Origin: Lutjanus erythropterus
Lineage: Eukaryota > Chordata > Actinopteri > Lutjaniformes > Lutjanidae
Reading direction: 5' to 3'
Length of the DNA: 64,000 bases
Assembly (NCBI GenBank): GCA_020091685.1
Contig: CM034601.1
Span: 16,979,320-17,043,319 of the forward strand
The notes beneath the pieces are model-generated. The model saw nothing but the letters and a program-made list of their open reading frames with translations. It was not told the origin of the DNA and searched no databases. The stretch's first letter is position 1. Each line of letters opens with the position of its first letter. The translations under genes and the position numbers were made by a program. Positions 37,813-48,290 of this stretch are shown one piece after another.

Positions 37813-37930
37813 CAGAGGCGGACAAAGTACACAACTCCATTACTTGAGTCAACATATGGATACCACTGGTCAATTTTCACTCGAACACAGGTGAAAGTTG
37901 TTCAGTGACATTTTCTCTTGAGTGAAATTG
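37813..37930 (+). repeat. Left end of a hAT-like repeat
   Basis: CAGAGGCGGACAAAGTACAC followed by AACTCCATTACTTGAGTC is a recalled teleost MITE start. No right end found. Confidence 0.45.
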
Positions 37931-38640
37931 CTGTGTACTGCTTTTCAAAATATCTAATGGCTCCAGGTTCTGTTTAATAATGGGTTCCTGTACCATCCCT
38001 CCTGATAGTACTGAGTGTATTTGACAAGATTAAACATTTATTTCTGAAAGGACTTTAGTCAGTAATGGTAACTCTGCATTTTTGTTAGCTAACTTCTATA
38101 GGCATCAGCAGTGGATTCACACAGGACTTGGTCCCAGTACGACAACTTGGCGGGCAAACCTGTAAAAATCCATAAAAAGTTATTTCACCAAACACAGCAT
38201 AAAAACTGCAACACAAGTTGGACAACACATTTTTGAAGCCAGGGATGAAGTAAACAGAGCAAAGATTTAAAATGATGATGAATCTTCCTTCATTTCATGG
38301 GCCTGAGATATGGCCACAGATGCTCAGCTGAGGAATCATCATCTTTATCTGCTCTAGCGGTCATCACATGAAGCTTGCACTTTGAAATTGACTGAAAGCG
38401 TAGGAATAGTTTACCGTGATTTTTTGACAATGTATGGCCTGTTGCATAGACAAGAAAAAAAATTCCATCTGCTGACTTAAAAGCTATGCTTCAAAGTTAC
38501 AAGTAAGAGGAACCTTCATCGAGAGGGTGGAATATTGGTATTTCAAATGTAGTGTTGTGAATATAATAAGCTTCCAAACAGTTAACGCTCAAGGTTAGTA
38601 CACATACTCACAAATCTAACATTGATTGTAAATGCAACAT
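37931..38640. other. Non-coding, nothing recognised
   Basis: No supported features. Confidence 0.4.
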
Positions 38641-38960
38641 TCAAAGTTGGCACCTCACCAGGAGACCGGGGTTCATGTTCCTGGTGAAAACCCAAACATT
38701 ATTAAAAGTTTTAATGTACATAACATTACGTGCATCAAGTGACTTGTGTCATGTGACCTCCTTGTGAGTCGCTTAAGTGACGTCACATGATGTACGTAAA
38801 ATAACGTTGTCATTATTACCTCAAACATGGTCTTATCCTAAAACTACCCAAGTAGTTTTGTTGCCTAAACCTACAAAAACTGCAATGATTTCACAGCATT
38901 AACCACATGTTAAAAAGGTTTTCTGGCAGCCACTAAATGGTATCTTGTACATGTGTATGA
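38641..38960. repeat. Dispersed repeat, family G-like
   Basis: CACCAGGAGACCGGGGTTC, CCAAGTAGTTTTGTTGCC and TCACAGCATTAACCACATG are typical of a common fish repeat. Boundaries approximate. Confidence 0.45.
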
Positions 38961-39127
38961 GATGGCATGACAAAACATAAGTGATGATGAAAGACGGCCA
39001 CACCTCAGCAGAAAGCCAAATTTTATGTGAACACAAGCAAAGCAATCCTCAGTCTGCTCTGCCCCGGTGTTTATGTGTGTATATCTTCACAGTCCCAACC
39101 TGAAACAGGCTGAAACATCCTGAACAA

Positions 39128-39278
39128 AGCAAAACATGAGAAAATAAGAAAATGCATGCGGAGGGGCAGGGTCTCCACCACACACTTCTAGTGGGTCACA
39201 AATGATGATTGACAGAGTTTGTGTCTACATAAGACGATACATTGATTTCTGGGGAAATGCTGCATAGCATGTCTTTAA
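39128..39278 (+). mobile_element. TTAA MITE family B, right-end fragment
   Basis: Shares CACACTTCTAGTGGGTCA and the end GAAATGCTGCATAGCATG, then TTAA at 39275-39278, with the full copy at 41851-42138. Confidence 0.6.
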
Positions 39279-39857
39279 TTCCAGTACTGAAACAGATGCA
39301 AGTTGTTACTGGCCACCCCTGCTGATAAGCAGTGGAAAGCATGTCATTCTGTCACTCATATGCGTCATGCATGGTGTCTCAGACATCAAGACGTGATTTC
39401 ATCAATGAAAATGTGAAATGAAAAATATGTTTCTGAAAACAGAATTCTGCCTTCAATTACAAGCACACAATAACAGATGAAACTTATTAAACGCTCCAGG
39501 AGATGAAGTGATGGAAAGATGGACAGGCGAATTGTTGTCTGAGAGCTGTCTTATTATTTAACAAAATAACGATAATGGAGTCCTAGCGCTGACATTTTGA
39601 GTTACAAAAAGTGGCATGTCTCTGACTTCTACTGCCTCACCTGTCACCTTTGTCCCATGATAACATCTGTCAGCTGTCAACAATACAACACACACACTGT
39701 ATTTGCACTATACGCTTGTCTTGATAAGAATCATAGCGGTGTCTCCCAGAATACGACGTAACACTTGAAGATAAACACTTTGAATAGGAATAAAGACACT
39801 TTCTTCCCCCTCATCTATCTGCTTTTCTTCGAGGGCATTCACATTGTGTATGGCCTA
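39279..39857. other. Non-coding, nothing recognised
   Basis: Ordinary AT-rich sequence ending in a pyrimidine-rich stretch at 39801-39831. Confidence 0.4.
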
Positions 39858-40130
39858 CATTGCCAGCTCCGGCGAGGATCCGGAGCAGACAGGACATTCG
39901 TCATACTCTTCTCTGTCCTCCTTTATGTGCACACAGACTTCACAGATTGCATGGCAGAATGACAGGGTCTCTAATAATGTCGCTGCAGAGGACAGCAGCA
40001 CAGATCTTCCACTGGAGGACACAACCTGCAGGCCACTCTGACCTCTCTGAACTCCACTGCTCCCCCTATTTCGGTTCTTGGCTCCGGCTGTGAAGCTTAA
40101 CCTGCGTGTCCTCGCGCTCCTGCTGTACCA
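39858..40130. other. GC-richer exon-like island, unassigned
   Basis: The plus frame is open from before 39835 to a stop at 40041, and the minus frame is open for 91 codons (39858-40130) between TAG and TGA. The minus frame would include C-x3-C-x2-C and later CPVC. A pyrimidine tract precedes an AG on each strand. Several frames are open at once because local GC richness lowers stop density, so coding status is unproven. Confidence 0.25.
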
Positions 40131-40625
40131 TCACACATCAGCAGCTGTCCTTACAGTGAGAATACATTCAGGACTGGCTTGTAATTCTCAATCTGTAGGA
40201 TGGATCCGCTGTTTAACTTGAATGGTTTCATTTGGAATCACAGTGTTTTCTGAAGTCCCTAATTACAATATTATGCATGACTCCACTCCTGATCATTATT
40301 CTGTGCAATTACTTGCTGTTTTATTTCTTCTTCTCTCGTATGCTCGTACACACATGCAGGTTCGGCTTGCTTGGAGTGTTTTGCTGCCAGGGAGGTGTGA
40401 GCTATGCTACAGCAGTACTTCCTGAATTTATGATGCACCACTGCCCCCCTGTGGACAGCAGTGACACATCAATAGAGACCTCATTTCACCCCACAGCCAT
40501 AATTGGTAACTTCTTTAAGTCTTCTTTTAAGACAGATTTGTCACACTGTCTGCCTTTGCCCACAGCCATTCTACAAATACTAACTCAGATGACAAAGAAC
40601 GTGACAGTAATCTCAATCTTTTACA
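40131..40625. other. Non-coding, nothing recognised
   Basis: The 147-codon plus frame at 40232-40675 runs into the neighbouring hAT-like element, has no domain and is judged a chance frame. Confidence 0.45.
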
Positions 40626-40914
40626 CAAGTGCTTCTCAAATAGGGGTCTGTGGCACTCTGCCAGGGGGTCTGTGAAGTTTTCACATTCATTCATTGCATC
40701 ATTGCATTTATATATATATATACACTCATCACATATTAATGGTAGAAACCAGCTCTCTATACATATTCTGTCTAATATCTTTCTAATACATTTCTTCTGT
40801 TTGTGAGAAAATGGGGGCACATCAAATTATTTTAACTGACATACATGAGAGGGTCCCCGGTATATTTTCTGTCTTGTAAGGGGTCCTTGGCTTAGAAAAA
40901 AATGAGAACCTCTG
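40626..40914. mobile_element. hAT-like MITE, degraded
   Basis: Left AAGTGCTTCTCAAATAGGGG and right ATGAGAACCTCTG resemble the CAGTGGTTCTCAA-type hAT terminus. No clear target duplication is visible. Confidence 0.5.
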
Positions 40915-41850
40915 TTTCTTTCTTTCTTTTACTGGTTTGTTAGAAAATTACTGAAACTAGATCTAATTTTCATCAGCTGAAAGTTTAAAGTGTGATATGA
41001 CTTCACAAAACTGTTTGTTTTAGAATAATCAAAGCAACCGGATTGATTTACATGTTGAGTTTAACACACTTTGACAGCTGAAGTGATTTTTTTAAACTCA
41101 GATCTTAATGAAAGATATACCTTACAAACCTGGTGTCATTGTTTGGTAGTTAATGCTACGCTTAATGGACGCCTTACGGATGGACTTGTTTGAACACGCT
41201 CCTAAAATAAGAGCCACATTCACACCATACTGTCTGTACGTCACTTACTCTCCGAGTGGACTTGATCCAGTTTTGGGCTGCAACAGAGTGAATGAATGAA
41301 TGAATGAGTGGTCTATGCAAATGTTAAGTGTGTTACGATTGTTGCAAAGAATATATATAGTTTGATGCATGTGTTAAAAAGTGTTATTTGTGGATCCACA
41401 GCATTAAAAAACAACTGAAACTGTCTCAGTATTAAAAAAAAGGCAAAAACCAACTTGCTCGAGAACGTGCAAGCAATATGTTAGTGATGACGGACGTGCG
41501 GGATTGCAACATTTATGAATGAAACTGCAATGCCTTGCAGTTCTTCAGTAAAACAACAACAAAATGGCTCGTACAACTGGAGATTTTCAAAGGGAGGCGG
41601 ACCTCCCTGGGGCTGCTCCAAACAGTTTCTGGGATGGCTCAGTGAATGGAAATGAAAAATATTACATAAGTTTTTACATTAGTTATAAAATTGTGTGTGA
41701 TTTGATTAACTTCAGAGATACAGAATTGAGGCATTTTACATTTTTATCCGCTTTCCTGGAATCATAAACTAATAAATACCTTCAAACAGGCCTTTTTTTA
41801 AAATTTGGCATAGTTATATCAAACAGCAATATTAAGTTATCTTGACTCGT
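40915..41850. other. Non-coding; (GAAT)n at 41290-41307
   Basis: A short GAAT run; otherwise no supported features. Confidence 0.45.
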
Positions 41851-42138
41851 TTAAAGGTAGAATATGCAGGATTTGTCATTTGCTGTTTATAAACGCACCT
41901 GAAAGATTATTGATTGTTGAGTCTCATTCCCAGGTTGTCAAATACCAACACTTTCAGTTGGTAAAGCATCTTGGACACAACAGAATAATGAGAAACTAAG
42001 AAAATACAGGCAGCAGGTAAAATCTCTGCAGACACGGCCGCCACAACACACTTCTAGTGGGTCATAAGTGATTAGTGACTGGGGTTATTTTCATATGAGA
42101 CATTGTCTTTTAGGAAAATCGTGCATAGTATGCCTTAA
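41851..42138. mobile_element. TTAA-flanked MITE, family B, complete
   Basis: TTAA at 41851-41854 and 42135-42138. Inside, AGGTAGAATATGCAGGATTT mirrors AAATCGTGCATAGTATGCC. The 288-bp element is related to the inverted copy at 55923-56140 and to 39128-39278. Confidence 0.75.
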
Positions 42139-42576
42139 CAACAGCTAATAGAAAGGTGTCAACTCACAAGTGGACTTCTGGTCTCAGTTATACAGTATCC
42201 TGATACACATTATGGCCTCATGTTATATTTATAGACTAATTATACACATTATATTATGTTCATTATGTTTCCATTATAGCCACAGTTGTATATCATATCG
42301 TTACAATTAAGATAATTAACATGATGTGAAATGCTCATTTTAATATGTTGTTAGTTATTTGTTCGGCTATATATCATGATGTTATGATGGTGTTATGTTT
42401 TATGATCCACATGAGTGCTTAGGATGCTGAGTTATGAATAACAGGAAATGTCTAAAGTGTGGAGTTGGGACGGCCAGGGAGTAATATGTTGCAGCGGCTA
42501 ATTCTGGAAGGAATTAAAAATAAAAATTTAAAACAGGGGACCAGTTTGTCTACACAAGCAAAGGTCTCTCTCCCTC
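42139..42576. other. Non-coding, nothing recognised
   Basis: AT-rich; becomes C/T-rich just before the duplicated block, as also seen before copy 1. Confidence 0.45.
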
Positions 42577-42990
42577 TCTGCCTCCCCGGGGGATCGACAC
42601 ATGGCTCCTCACCAGTGCTGGAGAACATCAACAGCAGCCTCGTCCCTCGGCTGTGTTGTTTTTTTCCTTCGCTCTCCCTAATTAGCATGTGCGTCATGGC
42701 CGGGCAACACGTGCGCGTTCTCAGCAACAAAAGACCTTTAACTAAACCCAATTGACAGAGCCTGTAGATGAGACTGCTCCAAAAACTAGAACAACACCCT
42801 CATCTCGTTGACAGAGGAGACAGAGAAGAGGACAGAGACAGTAGAAAACAGTTTCTCTGAAGCTGAAGCCTGGGTTGCCTCGAGGCCGCACCTTCGAAAC
42901 AGTCGGTGTCCTCCCTGCTCAATTACAAAGTCCCAGCTGGGTAAACCCTCAGCCCAGAGCTCTTTCATAACAAATGCTCACAAGACAACT
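42577..42990. other. Duplicated non-coding block, copy 2
   Basis: Same-strand partner of 31459-31890. Includes CTCCCTAATTAGCATGTGCG (homeodomain-type TAATTA) and CAGCAACAAAAGACC. Downstream shared text includes GTCCCAGCTGGG. The 98-codon frames at 42452-42755 lie on both strands and are not conserved as frames between copies. Confidence 0.65.
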
Positions 42991-43194
42991 CAGTGCACAT
43001 CTTAGTGGGTGTGCCCTGGAGACACATGTTTTTATTTTTATCAGCGACACGTAAAGTATTAAAGATGAGTTAACAGAATCTGACATGCCAAATACTATAT
43101 TAAAAACTACAATTACGATCATGCGATTGCATGCCTTCACCAAATAGTCAAGTTGCCTTTTACGTCCATGTCTGTCCAGACTCACAGTATGAAT

Positions 43195-43425
43195 TGAAGA
43201 CTTTGAAGGTATTTAATAAAAAGGTACTAAGTGTGTTTTGTGGTGAAATGGAAGTTGACATGAGTGATTCCAGTGAGAAACATACTGTCTTCACTTAGAG
43301 ACAATTCGTACAGAGGAGTACAGAGACTGATAGAGAACTGATGTAACACTGAAGTTGACCTTTGATCTTTTGAATCTAAAATAGCATCAACTCATCATTT
43401 TGTCCTATTAGAGATATGTTTGACC
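43195..43425 (-). repeat. AGGTCA-rich dispersed repeat, inverted copy
   Basis: Reverse complement gives AGGACAAAATGATGAGTTGA and AAAGATCAAAGGTCAACTTC, matching 11530-11590. Confidence 0.6.
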
Positions 43426-44204
43426 TGATATGAGAGATATGCAGTTTGAGCTGCATGTGATCTGCAGAATTAATGAAACCACTGTAATGTGTTAACAGTT
43501 TTACTGTCACTGTTACTTTTTAAAGTAATCATTTTTTTAAATCTCAGTGTAGAGTTGCAGACAAGACAGATGTACGCTGTGTTTCGCTTTGCAATGCATC
43601 TCTGGGTGGCATTGTAGTCTAAGAAAAGTAAAAGTCACATCTGATTTAAAGCCGTCACATCGGCTCTATCGAGTGAAATCCCAGCCACGACTTCGGGCAT
43701 TTTCAGTGGTGTGATGGGCACGTTGTTCAAGTTATCAATTATGATAATTAATGTAACTCCGCTGATATCTGCAGTCTTAACGTCTACACACAGCTCTGCT
43801 CAGCTCACCAGTGCAGCTCTGTGTCTGCCTGTCTGTCTGTGATAACAGCCTTCAGTGTTGACTGGCTGTTACGTGCAACTTCTAACCAATCGGATAGTGC
43901 TGTGGGCGGGACATTGAGCCAGACAACAGAGTGTAGTAGTGCATTACACTGTGCAGTATGAAATTATCTATTAAAAGTACTACAGTATAATGTAATACAG
44001 TAAAGTGTACTATTATTATGAGTGTGCATTATTATTATTATTGTTTATTATTATGTTATTACGGTGATGACTACAGTCACAGAGAGATGATTTAAACCTA
44101 ATTCCACCTTTTTTTTTCTTTTTTGTTGACCAGAAAAATGGTCCGATCCATGACTCAAAACCATGATATAATCTGAACCGTGAGTTTTGTGATCTGTTGC
44201 ACCC
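43426..44204. other. Non-coding; ATT-rich tract at 44010-44060
   Basis: Simple ATT/ATTATT sequence and a T-rich run at about 44109-44125. No gene. Confidence 0.4.
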
Positions 44205-44480
44205 CCAGTCCAAATCCATCAAGGAATTCTTGAGATATCATGTTCACAAGAATGGAAAGGTCATAAGGCACAGTGACCTTTAACTCTGACCACCAAAATC
44301 TAATAAATTCACAATTGAGTCCAAGTGGACATTTGTACCAAATTTCGACAGATTCCCTCCAGGTGTTCTTGGGATATCATGTTCACAAGACTGAGACGGG
44401 CAGATGTTGGGAGAGAGGGAGGGAGGGACGGATGGATGGATTGACAACCCAAAAACATAATGCCTCTAGCTATGGGTGTT
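44205..44480. repeat. AGGTCA-family dispersed repeat tail
   Basis: TTGAGATATCATGTTCACAAG occurs at about 44232 and a close relative at 44371, and the tail CAACCCAAAAACATAATGCC with TGCGCAGAGGCATAAAAA is a recalled end of the same fish repeat. Confidence 0.6.
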
Positions 44481-45339
44481 GCCTGCGCAGAGGCATAAAA
44501 ACATTGCGTGTATAATGGATGCCCAGGGATGATAGGAGAGTGGAAGAGGTGCAATAATGTATCCATCCAGGGCAAACCTAATTAAACTTTTCATTTTCTT
44601 TTAACTTTCTTCCACTTTCTCTTGTTGAGCATTAGGCTTTCATGGCTGTCACTGCTTTGGGCCATCCCCAAACCCTTAGGAGGACTGGCTAAATGCCAAC
44701 TCCTGCATATCACTGCTGAAGTGATGATATGGTGTTTGGGATATTGCCTTCATATGTTTGTCAAAAGAGAATCTGGATCAAAGATAATGTCTGTATTTTT
44801 GACAGAGTCCTTTGGGAGAGACTGTGCTGCCACTGAAGTTGAAAGAGAGTCTGATAAGTGAGTTCCTGTGGCCTAGAATTAGCATTTCACTTTTATCTGT
44901 GTTGAAAATAAAGTTCTTTGTGGGTTTGTGTGTGCGAGTGTGTTGTTGCAGAGAGATGAAAGATTTAAGTGCTCAGAGATTTCATGATTTTTACAGTAGC
45001 TGCTTTGTATCACCTGGCTTGTCTGAGGTGTCACAACAACAGATATTCTCATCTGTGTCTTTAGGGGTCAGCCTCCCACAAGCTAGCAAAGAGTCCAATG
45101 TTCTGCCACAGAAATGGAAGCACACACTGTGTCCATTAGTCGAGCATCAGCCAGACGGTAAAGTGCATCTGCGTGAGGAGGAGGTGGAAGAAAGACTTTT
45201 GTCGTTGTTTGCTTGAATATTTTCCCATTTCTCAGAAACATATGAGAAACATATGGTGAAAATCACAAGGGTGAACTAATGTTTGTCTCTAATAAGCAAC
45301 TGTAAACCCTCAACCTAGGTCTCACTGTAAGTCCTGGGT
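44481..45339. other. Unassigned; 134-codon ORF at 44812-45216
   Basis: The plus frame 44812-45216 has a mixed, not low-complexity composition and ends in a charged stretch (REEEVEERLLSLFA). A plausible acceptor (GTGTTGTTGCAG) lies inside it at about 44938-44949. I recognise no domain or family, and one frame of this length is expected by chance in 64 kb. Confidence 0.2.
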
Positions 45340-45720
45340 TAATAAGTACAGGTGACAGGTGGTTTTATTGCTCTGGCTGGCTCTTCATTAGCCTATGCCC
45401 GGTAGCATAAAACCACTTCGGTTAAGGTTTCCCTTAAATTTTCATCTAAGGATGCCTTAGGCAAAAACGGGTTGCATAAAATGACCATAAATGTTTCCTT
45501 AGGATGTTTCAAGGGAAAACCATTTAATTTCTAACTTTGTCCTTAGCTACTTCAGCATTCGTCTATGTGTTGCTAAGAGGTCTTTTGCAACCATTTCTTT
45601 AAAGGATCTCACAACAGTCCCTTAAAATTTAAATAATCTTTGGAACATAAGATAATGGCTGATTTTACAGTGACTGAAAAGGAGGAGAAGATACCAGGAT
45701 GCATTTGTCAGGAATGTTAG
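45340..45720. repeat. Possible dispersed repeat
   Basis: GCATAAAACCACTTCGG and GGTTGCATAAAATGACC with TTCCCTTAAATTTTC resemble a fish repeat remembered only vaguely. Low confidence. Confidence 0.25.
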
Positions 45721-46934
45721 CAACTTTGTAACTAACATATCTGTCTCATATATTAACGTTAGCTCTATTGTTTTATTTAAAGTCAACAGTTTTGTCAATT
45801 TCTTTCGATGTTTGGCTATCTTCTTTCTTGCTGACACAGTAATATTTTCAGTTGGTTTCACGGCAAGATTTCTAACATTTATTTTGTCTGTTTTTTTCTT
45901 GCCATCCTATTTGCTGATCACATTTGTTATGACTGTCTGGTTAAATTTACTTTGGATTATGTGCTTGTGCTTTTGTTTTCTCTTTGTTGTCCACTTTGGA
46001 GAACCTGGCTAGCACAGGCTAACTAGGTGTGTTAGCTAAAAACGGACAATAATGCTGTCTCATAACATTAAAGAATGATAATCATAGTAACTGAAGTGCA
46101 CATGTGCTATATAATGACAGGAACCGCACTGAAAGCTTCAGTCTATACAGTTGGGCAAGGAGACAACCTAAGAGGCTTCTTAACTATCTCAAACTCCACT
46201 GATTTGCACTTCTCTACATAAATGCATAAACCTCTAAAATGCAATATAAACACAATTCACGTATTATCAAAATTCTAATACTTTAACTTGCTGTCTGTTG
46301 ATTAAACAATCAAATCATTTAAGAAATAGTTGAAACTGTAGAGAAGAATATCCTGTGCAGCTTAATTCAGACCAGGACAGAAATACACCAAAGAACACGT
46401 GTCTTGTCTTGTCAGTGTCACTGTCAACACATTCAGTTAACTTTCAGCTCTCAGAAGTTTAACTTCACAGCAGTTGTTGACAAATCTAACTCTATGTGTT
46501 ATAACGAATGATGTGAGTGGCAGATAATGGACGTGCAAGGTTTTTTCCCTTATGAGAACACTCTGATCATCTTGTGCTGAAGCATCATGAAGTCAACAGA
46601 AGTCTGCAGCATGTCATGCAGTTGGTGTGAATGGTTGCAGCATCATCAGTATGAGCCATATGTTTACCAGGCTGTTAATCAGAGCTGCTGCTGAAGGAAA
46701 GTAGAGCAGGCAGGCAGTGATGCACAAGAAAAATGTTTGATGTGAACGGCTGTCTAAACTTCAGACACTTTGAGTCCCTACTGCAGTTTCATCTGATGGA
46801 GACTGACTGATGATGTACTCTGATAAATTTAAAGTGCAACTGATATATTAAACCTCAAATACATCATGAACATTAGATGCACAACATGATAAATACTTCA
46901 ATGCTCTGGTAAACACCTTTAAAGCCACAAGTCC
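45721..46934. other. Non-coding, nothing recognised
   Basis: The hydrophobic 66-codon frame at 45812-46012 derives from T-rich DNA and is not considered a gene. Confidence 0.4.
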
Positions 46935-47340
46935 AACACAGAGAGACTAGGTAAAAGCTTCTTCCCTCAGGGCATTATGGTGAACTATCCTTTGCCACCC
47001 GGTATAGTTGCATACTTGCATTGTGGTGTGTAGGTGTAAGTTTATTGTATAATTGTCTGACAATTGTAACATACTAGTATGTGCATTTCACATTTTTATA
47101 TACTGAAAAATTGCACAGCGCACCTACAAATGCATATACATATTATATATACCTAAAATACACATATTTATAATTTATTTAAAATAATGATTAGGGATAT
47201 ATTATATATTTTTATCCTTTATATTTCCTTTGCCCAAATCTTTGTTTTACTGTTTTTCCTATTACTATTATTCATTGCACACTAGTATTTTTGCACAGTT
47301 TAAAGAGCATGACACTTCAGGACACATATTGTTTGTGGAA
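46935..47340 (+). mobile_element. LINE 3' end fragment (L2/CR1-type)
   Basis: AGCTTCTTCCCTCAGGGCAT encodes SFFPQG, the motif near the C-terminus of fish L2-like reverse transcriptase ORFs, followed by an AT-rich tail with TTGCACAGCGCACC. Only the last codons and UTR remain. Confidence 0.45.
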
Positions 47341-47359
47341 GCTACAAATGAAACTTTTG

Positions 47360-47638
47360 TAGGGCTGCAACTAACAATTATTTTCATAGTGGATTAATCA
47401 GTCAATTATTATCTCAATCAGTGTTTCCCAAAGTCAATGATGACATCCTCAAATGTCTTGTTTTACTCACAACCCAAAGATGTTCAGTTTATAGTCAGAG
47501 AGAGTCAGAAAGGGTCTTTTTTTTCCTTAAAAAATACTCAAATTGACTTTCAAAATAGTCGATTAATCAATTAATAATCAATTAAATTAATAATTAAATT
47601 GTTTGTTGTTATTTGTTAAATTAAATGTTGCAGCTCTA
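47360..47638. mobile_element. hAT MITE with perfect 8-bp TSD
   Basis: Ends TAGGGCTGCAAC and GTTGCAGCTCTA match as an inverted repeat at 11 of 12 bases. AACTTTTG lies directly outside both ends (47352-47359 and 47639-47646). Interior phrases such as CAACCCAAAGATGTTCAGTTT and CGATTAATCAATTAAT are typical of this abundant teleost family. Length is 279 bp and it is non-coding. Confidence 0.9.
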
Positions 47639-47646
47639 AACTTTTG

Positions 47647-47999
47647 GATCCTTGAATCAAAGCATCAAGGGCCTGAACACAATGAACTGAACAAACTGAA
47701 AACAACTAACATCTGATACTTCATCATCATCATTAAACAATACATAGCTACTGTGTTTATATAATTTATATATTTTTTGCTGTAATTGCAGATGCAGGTT
47801 TTTGTCAAGTTCATGGAAGTTACTTAAAGCAAATCATATTTCCTTCTATTAAATAAGTCAGTTTTGTCATATCAGCATGTACTAACTACAGTCTTTGCAT
47901 TTTAGAAATACATACTGAAGTTGTGTTTATTCTATATAGTATATATTCTCCTTCAAATGTATTTAAAAAAAATACTCATGTAAACCACAAGGGTTTTAA
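47647..47999. other. Non-coding upstream of ovca2
   Basis: AT-rich; no transposon termini or motifs supported. Confidence 0.45.
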
Positions 48000-48290
48000 G
48001 TTGAAAAGAATAAACGGAAGTACTTTTGCTTCCTTCCGCCTGACCTTCTAAGTTCTGCACATTGCAGCTGATACCAAATTTGTACAACTTTCGGTATTGT
48101 AACAGGCAGTAACTATTTTTCGTCGTCTAATATCGTGAGATACAGTATCTGTGTATTTTATCTGACGGTGTACTGTATGTCAACGACTCGTTAAGCTAAT
48201 ATTTTGACGTTAATATCCTCCGAGCTGTAACTGAAACTAACTTCTCTGGCTAGCGTTAGCCTAGTTAGCTAGCTAGGTGCTCACCTCTCC
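48000..48290 (+). promoter_or_regulatory. ovca2: ovca2 promoter and 5' UTR region
   Basis: The sequence directly before the start codon carries ETS-type motifs: ACGGAAGT at 48014-48021 and, in the other orientation, TTCCTTCCG at 48030-48038. No TATA box is apparent near them. ETS-driven, TATA-less promoters are usual for broadly expressed housekeeping genes, which fits the gene. The last 50 bases contain a TAGCTAGC-type run. The transcription start cannot be fixed from sequence alone. Confidence 0.5.

Noticed and set aside
40232..40675. 147-codon plus-strand frame as a gene
   Set aside because: It is hydrophobic from T-rich DNA at the start, runs into a hAT-like terminus and has no recognised family.
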